From Sinomonas sp. P10A9 (GTDB taxonomy: Bacteria > Actinomycetota > Actinomycetes > Actinomycetales > Micrococcaceae): a DNA stretch of 64,000 nt. The notes below the pieces were generated by a model that was given only the letters and a program-made list of their open reading frames with translations, searched no databases and was not told the DNA's origin. The stretch spans positions 3,720,001-3,784,000 of the forward strand of contig NZ_CP163302.1 of the NCBI RefSeq assembly GCF_041022165.1. Reading direction: 5' to 3'. A program made the position numbers and the translations under genes. Positions 45,399-53,412 of the stretch are shown here, one piece after another. Each line of letters opens with the position of its first letter. Position 1 is the first letter of the stretch.

Positions 45399-46722
45399 AT
45401 GGCTCCAGGACTCGCCGGCATCGACCACATCGTGGTCCTCATGCTCGAGAACAGATCGTTCGACCACATGCTCGGCTACCTCTACCACGGCTCGGGAAAC
45501 GTCTCGCCGAGCGGGGCGCCTTTCGAGGGGCTCACGGGCACCGAGAGCTGCCCTGGCACGGATGGCAAGCCCGTGCCCGTCTACCCCATCGCCCCGACCA
45601 CCCCGGACGCGTACTTCATGCCCGGCGCGGACCCGGGCGAAGGGTTCGCGAAGGCGAACAGCCAGCTCTTCGGGACCACGCAGCCGGCCCCCGGTGCCGC
45701 CCCCACGATGACCGGATTCGTCACCGACTACGCCCAGGCCATCAAGGACAACCAGGCGAAGAAGTGGTACGTGGTCCCGGGAACGGCGCCGAGCTGGATC
45801 ATGGGCTGCTACGCGCCGGAAACGCTGCCGGTGCTGAGCGGGCTCGCGCGCGGATTCGCCGTGTGCGACCACTGGTTCAGCTCCGTGCCTACCGAAACCA
45901 TGCCGAACCGCGCCTTCACGTGTGCCGGGACGAGCCAGGGCCACATGGACGACGTCACCAAGTCCTACACCGTCCCCAGCATCTTCGGGCTCCTCGGCCA
46001 GCACGGCATCCCGTGGAAGATCTACGGATACAGCAAGCCGCCGCTCACGCGCCTCAACTTCCCCGACACCCAGAAGGCCCCGGCAGCGAACATCGGCCTG
46101 TTCAAGGACTTCCAGGCCGACGCTGCGGCGGGGACGCTCCCGGGTTTCGCCTTCGTGGAACCCAGCTGGAGCTCGACCGGCAACAGCCAGCACCCCAACT
46201 ACAGCATGGCCGCAGGCGAGCAGCTCATCCTCGACACCTACCATGCGCTCCGCTCGGGGCCCGGCTGGGCCAAGACGCTCCTCATCGTCACCTACGACGA
46301 GCACGGCGGCTGCTACGACCACGTCCCGCCGCCCTCGGGTGCCACGCCACCGGACAGCTCCCCCGGCGAGTTCGGCTTCGACTTCACCCGTTTCGGCCCC
46401 CGTGTGCCCACCGTCCTCGTGAGCCCTCTCATCCCCGCCGGCACGGTGTTCCGCGTGGCACCGGGGACCATGCCCCTCGATCACACGAGCATCCTCGCCA
46501 CGGTCGAGCACCGGTTCGGCCTCCCGCCGCTCACCCGCCGGGACGCGGCGGCGCCCGACGTCGGCGCTGCCCTCACGCTGTCTGCCCCCCCGCACGGACG
46601 ACCCCCTCGCCGGCGTCTCCGCACCCACGCAGCCGGCCCTCCCCGCCGCGCTCGTCGCGACGCCGTCCCACCTCGCCGATGTCCGCGACGAGCTCATGGC
46701 GAAGTTCACGCCCGCCGGCTGA
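45399..46722 (+). pseudogene. Phosphoesterase (phospholipase C/acid phosphatase family) with a +1 frameshift in a C7 tract
   Basis: From ATG 45399 the protein has the family motifs IVVLMLENRSFDHMLGYL, SSVPTETMPNRAFTCAGTSQ, FVEPSWSSTGNSQHPNY, VTYDEHGGCYDHVPPP and PLDHTSILATVEHRFG. After LTLSAP the frame is lost in a run of seven C (46585-46591). With six C the next frame gives RTDDPLAGVSAPTQPALPAA and ends VRDELMAKFTPAG at 46722, a natural C terminus (440 residues). As written, the frame instead runs on to 47102 as Arg/Ser-rich nonsense through the next gene. It is a sequencing error, a slippage (phase-variable) tract or a recent mutation. Confidence 0.8.
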
Positions 46723-46762
46723 GAAGGCGCCTCCGGGGGGTCACTGACAGGCGAGGCGCGGA

Positions 46763-46794
46763 GCGGACGACGGCGGGCACGCGCCGTCGTCCGC
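46763..46794. terminator. Hairpin terminator after the phosphoesterase
   Basis: A perfect 13-bp stem, GCGGACGACGGCG and its complement, with a 6-nt loop, then GGGCCCCCCTTCC. It lies 40 bp beyond the in-frame stop at 46722. This position supports 46722 as the real gene end. Confidence 0.7.
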
Positions 46795-46951
46795 GGGCCC
46801 CCCTTCCGCTACGGCGCGGCGTAGAATCGAATCGGCCGACGGTTCTGCGCAACCGGCCGCCGATAGGCGCGGAAGCCAGCTGGGGGGCCAGCTCCGCATC
46901 AGCCTTTGCTGGGGAGGCGCTCCCAGACCCTGCGTCCCAAGAAGCTCCACC

Positions 46952-47455
46952 ATGCGTATCCGCAGATTCCTGTCCATCCTCGCCGTCACCCTCCTCGCCG
47001 TTTTCGCGATCGGCGCGCCCGCTCAGGCCGCTTCTGGCGGCGGCGGCAATCCGCACTTCATCTACGTCAACGCCCAGCTCGTCGGCAGTGACCTCCAGGT
47101 GAACTTCAAAGAAGCCGGCGTCGGAGCCGGGGCCACCGTGGACGTCACGACCACGGCGACGTTCTCGTTCGTCCTCGGCTGCATCAACGGCGGCTCCAAC
47201 CATCCGAAGGCCTCCAACAAGACCGCTTTCTCGAACACGGTGTCCAAGTCCGAGCCCTTCACCGCCTCCGCGGGCGGCAACGTGATCGCGAGCGAAACGC
47301 TCAACGCGCCGTCGATGGGTACCATCCTTTCGAATCTGATCTGCCCGCCCGGACAGACCACAACGCTCCTGAGCGCCGCCTGGACCAACCTCAGCGTGAC
47401 GGACACGACGAATGGCATCACAGTCAACGTTCCCGGCACGTGGACCGTGTTCTAG
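46952..47455 (+). CDS. Secreted protein of unknown function
   Basis: 167 residues with a signal peptide: MRIRRFLSILAVTLLAVFAI then GAPAQAA (cleavage near residue 27). The mature part (HFIYVNAQLVGSDLQVNFKE) is beta-rich, with two Cys that may pair and no recognised domain. Single gene between two hairpins. The 5' region contains structured inverted repeats, but no known riboswitch could be matched. Confidence 0.75.
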   Translation: MRIRRFLSILAVTLLAVFAIGAPAQAASGGGGNPHFIYVNAQLVGSDLQVNFKEAGVGAGATVDVTTTATFSFVLGCINGGSNHPKASNKTAFSNTVSKSEPFTASAGGNVIASETLNAPSMGTILSNLICPPGQTTTLLSAAWTNLSVTDTTNGITVNVPGTWTVF

Positions 47456-47492
47456 GAACCTCTTCTAGGACCGTCCCACACCACCGCGATGC

Positions 47493-47526
47493 GGAGGGCC
47501 GTCCCTGTTTCAGGGATGGCCCTCCC
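47493..47526. terminator. Intrinsic terminator after the secreted protein gene
   Basis: A hairpin of GGAGGGCC and TCCCTG pairing with CAGGGA and GGCCCTCC (single G-T mismatch position) around a TTT loop, about 40 bp after the stop. Confidence 0.7.
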
Positions 47527-47595
47527 GTCGATCCCGGCACCATCCAGGCACGGAGGGACGCAGAATCCGATGCCGCGGGAATACGATCTTGATGG

Positions 47596-47607
47596 TTGAA
47601 TGTTCAA
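47596..47607. promoter_or_regulatory. Candidate operator TTGAATGTTCAA
   Basis: A 5-bp-arm palindrome just 5' of ATG 47614, downstream of a TACGAT hexamer (47582-47587). It could be a repressor site or overlap a non-ATG start; evidence is weak. Confidence 0.3.
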
Positions 47608-47613
47608 GTGACT

Positions 47614-48663
47614 ATGGACTTCGGCATCTTCACGTTCGGCGAGCTCACTCGCGGAGCCTCAGGCACCTCCCGCTCGGCCGCCCAGCGCATCGACGAGACC
47701 ATCCGGCTCGCCAAAGCCGCGGACCAGGCGGGGCTCGACATCATTGGCCTCGGCGAGCACCACCGCCACGACTTCGCGTTCTCCGCGCCGGAGATCGTTT
47801 TAGCCGCAATAGCACGCGAGACCGAGCGGATCCGGCTCACCACAGCGGTCACCGTCCTCTCGACCCAGGACCCGGCCCGCGTCTTCGAGCAGTTCGCAAC
47901 CCTGGACATCATCTCCGGCGGCCGCGCCGAGATCATCGCCGGGCGCGGCGTCTTCCCCGAGTCCTTCCCGCTCTTCGGCTACGACCCCGCGAACTACGAC
48001 GCCCTGTTCGAGGACAAGTTCGAGCTCCTCCTGCAGATGCGGGAGCAGGCCGACGTCACGTGGCCGACACCCGGATCCGCGAATGGCAGGCAGCGCGGCC
48101 ATCACGCCCTGCAGGACGCCGCGATCGCGCCGCGGCCCGTCCAGGACCGGCTCCCGATCTGGCGCGGCGTGGGCGGCACGCCGTCGAGCTTCGTCCGCGC
48201 TGGGCAGGCCGGGGTCCCGCTCTTCCTCGCGCTCCTGTCGGGACCCCAGCACTTCGCGCGGCACGTCGAGCTCTATCGGGCAGCCGCCGCCCAGGCCGGC
48301 CACGCGGCGTCGTCCCTCAGAGTCGGAACCGGCAGCCACCTGTATGTGGCGCGGACGTCGCAGGAGGCCCGCGATACGTTCTACCCGCACTACGCGGCGT
48401 ACATCGAGCAGAACATGCCGCGCCCCGCGGATGGATTCCCGCGCGAGCAGTTCGATGCGTGGGCGGGTCCGGGCGGCGGACTCCTCGTGGGCAGCCCCGC
48501 ACAGATCACCGAGCGCATCCTCGCGACGCACGAGATGCTCGGCACCGACCGCTTCATGGCCCAGGTGGGCCTCGGGACGCTGCCCTTCGCCGAGACCTCA
48601 GCGTCGGTCGAACTGTTCGCCACGGAGGTAGTTCCGGCGGTCAGGAAGGCGCTGGGCCAGTAG
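47614..48663 (+). CDS. LLM-class (luciferase-like) flavin-dependent oxidoreductase
   Basis: 349 residues from ATG 47614 (a TTG at 47596 would add six). TIM-barrel flavin enzyme: MDFGIFTFGELTRG, AKAADQAGLDIIGLGEHHRH, LTTAVTVLSTQDPARVFEQF, GRAEIIAGRGVFPESFPLFG and LGTDRFMAQVGLGTLPFAET. Substrate unknown. No clear Shine-Dalgarno precedes any start, so the start is uncertain. The GluQ gene follows after 26 bp. Confidence 0.87.
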   Translation: MDFGIFTFGELTRGASGTSRSAAQRIDETIRLAKAADQAGLDIIGLGEHHRHDFAFSAPEIVLAAIARETERIRLTTAVTVLSTQDPARVFEQFATLDIISGGRAEIIAGRGVFPESFPLFGYDPANYDALFEDKFELLLQMREQADVTWPTPGSANGRQRGHHALQDAAIAPRPVQDRLPIWRGVGGTPSSFVRAGQAGVPLFLALLSGPQHFARHVELYRAAAAQAGHAASSLRVGTGSHLYVARTSQEARDTFYPHYAAYIEQNMPRPADGFPREQFDAWAGPGGGLLVGSPAQITERILATHEMLGTDRFMAQVGLGTLPFAETSASVELFATEVVPAVRKALGQ

Positions 48664-48689
48664 CGGCTCGGACCAGTAGCCTTGTGCCC

Positions 48690-49610
48690 ATGAATCACGG
48701 CGCCGGCCGCTTCGCCCCCAGCCCTTCCGGCGAACTGCACGTCGGCAACCTGCGCACGGCGCTGCTCGCGTGGCTCTTCGCGAGGTCCACGGGCCGTCGC
48801 TTCATCCTGCGCGTCGAGGACCTGGACCGGGCCCGCGCTGGAGCCGAGGCCGTCCAGCTGCGGGACCTCGCCGCCGTCGGCCTCGATTGGGACGGCGAGG
48901 TGGTCCGCCAGACCGAACGCGGCGCGCTGTACGACGACGCGATCGCGCGCCTCACCGCGGCGGGCCTCACCTACGAGTGCTACTGCACGCGCCGTGAGAT
49001 CCAGGAGGCGCCCAGCGCCCCGCACGCGCCGCAGGGGGCATACCCCGGGACATGCCGCGACCTCACCGAGGCGCAGCGCGCACGACGCCGCGCGGAACGT
49101 CCCGCCGCGATCCGCCTCAGCGCCGGGGTCACCGAATGGGCCGTCACCGACGGCCTGCACGGGCGGTACACGGGCGTTGTCGACGACTTCGTGCTGCGGC
49201 GCAACGACGGGGTCGTGGCGTACAACCTCGCGGTGGTCGTGGATGACGCCGCGCAGGGCGTGGACCAGGTGGTCCGCGGCGACGACCTCCTGCCCTCCAC
49301 CCCGCGGCAGGCGTACCTCGCGGGGCTGCTCGGCGTGCGCGTGCCCTCGTACGCGCATGTGCCGCTCGTGCTCAACCCAGCTGGCCGACGGCTCGCGAAG
49401 CGCGACGGCGCGGTGACCCTTGGGGCCCTCGCGCTCCTGGGGGTGCCGGCCGAGCAGGTGACAGCGCTCCTCCTCGAGTCGCTTGGCCTGCCTGGCGCGC
49501 TCGGGGACGCACTCCGGGACTTCCGCCCCGAGGCGCTCCCCCGCGATCCGTGGGTCCTCCACCCGGCCGCTCTCACCGCCCGGGCGCGACCCCGCGAACT
49601 GTCGGGTTGA
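48690..49610 (+). CDS. gluQ: Glutamyl-Q tRNA(Asp) synthetase (truncated GluRS-like)
   Basis: 306 residues. It resembles the catalytic half of GluRS without the anticodon domain. HIGH-type signature APSPSGELHVGNLRTALLAW; KMSKS-type LAKRDGAVTLG; class I body VVDDFVLRRNDGVVAYNLAV. It attaches Glu to queuosine-34 of tRNA-Asp. The CYC segment (LTYECYCTRREI) resembles the zinc site. ATG 48690 follows TAGCCT by 7 nt with no Shine-Dalgarno, so it is likely leaderless. Confidence 0.93.
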   Translation: MNHGAGRFAPSPSGELHVGNLRTALLAWLFARSTGRRFILRVEDLDRARAGAEAVQLRDLAAVGLDWDGEVVRQTERGALYDDAIARLTAAGLTYECYCTRREIQEAPSAPHAPQGAYPGTCRDLTEAQRARRRAERPAAIRLSAGVTEWAVTDGLHGRYTGVVDDFVLRRNDGVVAYNLAVVVDDAAQGVDQVVRGDDLLPSTPRQAYLAGLLGVRVPSYAHVPLVLNPAGRRLAKRDGAVTLGALALLGVPAEQVTALLLESLGLPGALGDALRDFRPEALPRDPWVLHPAALTARARPRELSG

Positions 49611-49676
49611 TGCGGGTGCGGGGCCACTCAGACCGGCACTAATCCGACAAATGCGCCCGGCCCTCACGCTGCGTGA

Positions 49677-50843
49677 TCAGCTCTGCATCGTGAAGCGCGC
49701 CGCCGTGCGGCCGCCAAGCCAAGGGACGCCGTAGAGCCTGCGGAACGCTGCGTTGCGCGCGGCCATGAGCGGCGGCGGGAGGGCCCTTCCCAGGGTCATG
49801 TTGACCCTCGCCTGCCGCGCGGCCGCACGCGCCGCACGCAGCCGTTCGCGCTCGGTCGCGACCCAGAGTTGCGACCAGCCGGAGCCGGAACCACCGCTGG
49901 AACCACCGCGATCGAGTCCGGCGGCGATGAGCGGGGCGAAGGCCTCGGCGTCGAGCCATCCCAGAGTCATGCCCTGGCCGCCGATGGGGCTCACCTCATG
50001 GGCAGCGTCCCCGGCGAGCACCACGCGCCCGACCACCATCCGTGCCGCAAGCCGCTCCATGACCGTGAAGGCACTCAGCATCGTGCACGCGGAAGTGTCG
50101 AGGGCCGCGCCGGTCCGCTCCGCGATGATCTGCGCGAGGTCCCTGGCAGAGGGGTCGACGGCCGGCTCGTCCAGATGCGCCACCCATCGACGTACCCCGC
50201 CCGGCAGCGGGAACGATTCGACGATTCCTGCCGCCTCGAGGTGCAGCACGGCGAGCGCGCCGTCGCCCGTCGCGTCCGCGAAGTCCCCCATGAGGTACGC
50301 GTCGCGGAGCGGGTGCCCGTACGTGGGGACGCCGAGGCACGAGCGCAGCGGCGAGCGCGCGCCGTCGGCCGCGACGACCCAGCGCCCCGCGTACGTGCCG
50401 TCCTCGCAGCGCACGACGGCGCCGCCCGCCGTCTGCTCGGTCCGCACCGCGCGCACGCCGCGGCGGAGGGCACCGGGGGCGATCGCGGCGAGCCGGGACT
50501 CGAGCGCCTCCTCCGTGGCCCACTGCGGCACGGCGAGCACGGGAGGATCGAAATGCAGCCGTGCTATCTCCTCCGTCCGGCCCGAGGCCCGCGAGCGCGC
50601 GACGCCCTCCCCGATCTGCACCCCCTGCGCCACGAGGGCCCCCGCCACGCCGGCCCGCTCCAGGACGCGCAGCCCGGGCGGATGGATGCCGATGGCGCGG
50701 GTGTGGCCGAGCCGCTCGGGCCTCGCCTCGAGGACTACGACGTCCGCCCCGTGGAGCGCCAGGAGGATTCCGAAGCACATCCCCACCGGCCCCCCGCCGA
50801 CGACGACGGCGTCGTGCACCTCGCGCCGGCCGTGTGCCTCCAC
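49677..50843 (-). CDS. FAD-dependent monooxygenase (PHBH/UbiH-like)
   Basis: 388 residues from GTG 50843. FAD motifs: AVVVGGGPVGMCFGILLALH, the ADGARSPLR strand and GRVVLAGDAAHEVSPIGGQG (GD motif). It hydroxylates an aromatic ring. It lies 15 bp after the type III PKS gene and would oxidise the PKS product, as SrsC-type enzymes do. A Gly/Ser stretch (GGSSGGSGSG) sits near residue 315. Confidence 0.88.
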   Translation of the reverse strand: MEAHGRREVHDAVVVGGGPVGMCFGILLALHGADVVVLEARPERLGHTRAIGIHPPGLRVLERAGVAGALVAQGVQIGEGVARSRASGRTEEIARLHFDPPVLAVPQWATEEALESRLAAIAPGALRRGVRAVRTEQTAGGAVVRCEDGTYAGRWVVAADGARSPLRSCLGVPTYGHPLRDAYLMGDFADATGDGALAVLHLEAAGIVESFPLPGGVRRWVAHLDEPAVDPSARDLAQIIAERTGAALDTSACTMLSAFTVMERLAARMVVGRVVLAGDAAHEVSPIGGQGMTLGWLDAEAFAPLIAAGLDRGGSSGGSGSGWSQLWVATERERLRAARAAARQARVNMTLGRALPPPLMAARNAAFRRLYGVPWLGGRTAARFTMQS

Positions 50844-50858
50844 CCTCCTGCCCCGCCG

Positions 50859-52064
50859 CTACGGCAGGAGTCGGGTCATGAGTGCCGTCTCGACGGTGAG
50901 GCCGGGGCCGAACGCCATCGCGCACACGCGCTCGGCGCCGGCGGCGCGCGAACCCGGCCCGGCGGCGTCGTGCGCGCCAGCGCCGGCCTGCGCGCCGTCG
51001 TGCGCGCCAGCGCCGGTCGCCGCGGGCAGCGCGAGGATCTTCTCGAGGACGAACATGATCGTGGCGCTGGACATGTTGCCGAACTCGCGGAGGGTGTCGT
51101 AGGCGGGCGCGGCCTGGGCCTCGGACAGCCCAAGGCGCGCGGCAACCTTGTCCACGATGCTGCGGCCGCCGGGGTGTACGGCCCAGTGGTCGATTTCCGC
51201 GTGCGGGCGGCCGGCAAGCTCCGGGTCCCGCGCGAGCAGCGGCTCGAGGGCACCGGTGATGTGGTCGTCGATGATGTGCGGGACGTAGGTCCCGAGGACC
51301 ATCTCGAAGCCCTCGTCGCCGATGTTCCAGGCCATCGTCTCCTCGCCCACGGGCGTCAGGGTCGTCTCGAACGCGTCAAGCGAGAGGGCCGGCCGCGTGA
51401 GCGGGAGGTCGCGCGCGGTCACGACGGCCGCCGCGGCGCCGTCGGCGAACAGGGACGCCCCGAGGATGGTGTCCGGGTTGTTCGAGCTGCGGACGTGGAG
51501 CGTACAGAGTTCGACGATCGCCACCAGCACGACGGCGTTCGGGTCCGCGTCGCAGAACGCCTTGGCCATGCGCAGCGCCGGGAAGGCGGCGTAGCAGCCC
51601 ATGAAGCCGAGGTGGAAGCGCTGCACGGAGGGGCTCAGGCCCAGATCGCGCACGATCCGGTAGTCCGGTCCGGGGTTGAAGAAGCCCGTGCACGAGACCG
51701 TGACCACGTGGGTGACATCCTCGGGCGCGATGCCATCCGCGTTCTCGAGGGCGCGGCGGGCCGTCTCCGTGAAGAGCGGGGTGGCCTCGCGGACGAAGAG
51801 GTCGTTGCGCGTCTTGGTGCTCGGAGTCAGGAGGGTCCCGGTGCTGGGGTCGAAGAAGTCCGGGTCATGGTCGGGGCGGTCCCACGAGAACTCTGCGATG
51901 GCCGAGTAGCGGGTATCGATCGCGGCCGCGTCGAAGCATGCCGTGACGAGCCGCTGGCCGAGGCGTGTCAGCCCCTCCTGCGCGGCGAAGACGTCTCGGG
52001 CCTCGGGCTGTTTGAGGAGGGTGGACGGGACGGCGGTCTCAAGGGACCTCACGAGGACGGTCAT
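50859..52064 (-). CDS. Type III polyketide synthase (chalcone/stilbene synthase-like)
   Basis: 401 residues from ATG 52064. Catalytic triad Cys157 (HLGFMGCYAAFP), His297 (DHWAVHPGG) and Asn330 (EFGNMSSAT). It condenses malonyl-CoA onto an acyl starter; the product is not predictable. Residues about 350-377 (GAGAHDGAQAGAGAHDAAG) are an insertion before the conserved CAMAFGPGLTVE end. The insertion is coded by a repeated unit. Transcribed with the FAD monooxygenase; no methyltransferase lies between, unlike srs-type operons. Confidence 0.92.
   Translation of the reverse strand: MTVLVRSLETAVPSTLLKQPEARDVFAAQEGLTRLGQRLVTACFDAAAIDTRYSAIAEFSWDRPDHDPDFFDPSTGTLLTPSTKTRNDLFVREATPLFTETARRALENADGIAPEDVTHVVTVSCTGFFNPGPDYRIVRDLGLSPSVQRFHLGFMGCYAAFPALRMAKAFCDADPNAVVLVAIVELCTLHVRSSNNPDTILGASLFADGAAAAVVTARDLPLTRPALSLDAFETTLTPVGEETMAWNIGDEGFEMVLGTYVPHIIDDHITGALEPLLARDPELAGRPHAEIDHWAVHPGGRSIVDKVAARLGLSEAQAAPAYDTLREFGNMSSATIMFVLEKILALPAATGAGAHDGAQAGAGAHDAAGPGSRAAGAERVCAMAFGPGLTVETALMTRLLP
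50966..51016. repeat. 30-bp-period direct repeat in the PKS insertion
   Basis: Two identical 21-nt segments (50966-50986 and 50996-51016), each starting CGTCGTGCGCGCCAG, encode the doubled GAHD peptide. Confidence 0.9.
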
Positions 52065-52159
52065 GGGCCATTCTTCCCCCGGGAGGGGGTGGAGAAACAA
52101 GGGGTCGGGGGATCCGATCGAAAACTGTCGGTGGGGCGACCCCAGACGGGAGGCGGCGC

Positions 52160-53293
52160 CTACACCACTCCGGCGGCCTCGAGCTGCGCGGCGAGCCCCG
52201 CACCGTCGGGCGCCGACGCCCACACGACGTCCTGACGGGAGGCGACCGAATCGCCGTCATGCGTCGTGCCCCCGGAGAAGACCGCCTGCCCCGGGGAGAG
52301 CTGCCGGATGGCGACTGCCCCGACGGAGGCGGGGTGCTCCGCGGCGAACTCGGCGTAGATCGATTCGTCGTGCTGGCCGTTGTCCCCGACGAGGAGCCAG
52401 CGGATGTCCGGGAACTCGGCGGCGAGCCGCTCGAGGTTCTCGCGCTTGTGCTCGCGGCCGGAGCGGAACCAGCGGTCCGGCGTCATGCCCCAGTCTGTGA
52501 GCAGGAGGGGACCGGCCGGGTACAGGTTGCGACCCAGGAACCGCTGGAGCGTGGGCGCGGAGTTCCACGGCCCGGTCGAGAGGTACACGACCGGCGCTTC
52601 TGGGTGCTCGGCGGCGAGCCGGTCCAGCAGGACCGCCATGCCCGGCGTGGGCGTGCGGGCGCGCTCGCTCAGCACGAACGTGTTCCACAGCGCGAGGAAC
52701 GGGCGCGGCAGCGCGGTGACCATCACGGTGTCGTCGATGTCCGAGACGATCCCGAACCGTGCCCCTGGCTCGACGATCATCACCTGGGCCACAGACGGCT
52801 CGGCGCCCTCGGCGCTCATCCGCACCTCATGCCATCCCGGCTCGAGCTCGACGTCGACGAGCACATCCACCACGCCGCCGCCGTCAGCACGCACGACGGC
52901 CCGCGCACCCTCGATCTCGACCGTCACCTCCGCGTGCTGGATCGGCACAGAGGTGAAGGAGACCCACCCTCGGAAGTTGTTGAAGGCGTCCGAATTCCCA
53001 TGCAGCCCCGGCCGCGAGTACAGGACGCGCCCGAGCACACGCACCCGGCGGGTGCTGCCGTAGCCCCGGTACGCCACGACTTGGGCCACATAGTCGCCAT
53101 GCCGGGCCTGACGGGTGCGGAGGTCGTTCCACCCCTGCGCGAACCGCCGCGCCACGTGGAAGAGTGGCTTGAGCCGCGGCGTCACGGGGGTGCAGCGGGA
53201 GGACGGGCCGTCCGGTGCCGTCCCGCCGGTCATTGGCCCCGAGTCTTCAGTGCCGCGGGGCGCGTCGACGGCTTGGACCTCCTGCGCTGTCAT
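52160..53293 (-). CDS. DUF2183/App1-family phosphatase domain protein
   Basis: 377 residues. An N-terminal beta-rich domain (about 65-175) is followed by the App1-like catalytic domain: GIVSDIDDTVMVTALPRPFL (Asp185, Asp187 and Asp188 of the HAD DxD site), VVYLSTGPWNSAPTLQRFL and IRWLLVGDNGQHDESIYAEF. Related to actin-patch App1 phosphatidate phosphatases. A phosphatidate phosphatase role is possible but unproven. Single gene. Confidence 0.88.
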   Translation of the reverse strand: MTAQEVQAVDAPRGTEDSGPMTGGTAPDGPSSRCTPVTPRLKPLFHVARRFAQGWNDLRTRQARHGDYVAQVVAYRGYGSTRRVRVLGRVLYSRPGLHGNSDAFNNFRGWVSFTSVPIQHAEVTVEIEGARAVVRADGGGVVDVLVDVELEPGWHEVRMSAEGAEPSVAQVMIVEPGARFGIVSDIDDTVMVTALPRPFLALWNTFVLSERARTPTPGMAVLLDRLAAEHPEAPVVYLSTGPWNSAPTLQRFLGRNLYPAGPLLLTDWGMTPDRWFRSGREHKRENLERLAAEFPDIRWLLVGDNGQHDESIYAEFAAEHPASVGAVAIRQLSPGQAVFSGGTTHDGDSVASRQDVVWASAPDGAGLAAQLEAAGVV

Positions 53294-53412
53294 AGGAACA
53301 CTCTCCCACGAGGGAGGGGCTCAGTTCACATCGGCGCCACAGCGGGCTCACAGCTTTCCGCGGCCGCGCGCTCCGGCGGGCGCCAGGGCAGCCCGCCTGA
53401 GGTGGGCCTCCG

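Noticed and set aside
44636..45469. N-terminal extension of the SGNH hydrolase to 533 codons
   Set aside because: It runs through marR in another frame; the hydrolase starts at GTG 44635 overlapping the marR stop.
46800..46951. Riboswitch before the secreted protein gene (ydaO/c-di-AMP or c-di-GMP type considered)
   Set aside because: Hairpins are present, but the conserved cores of known classes could not be matched.
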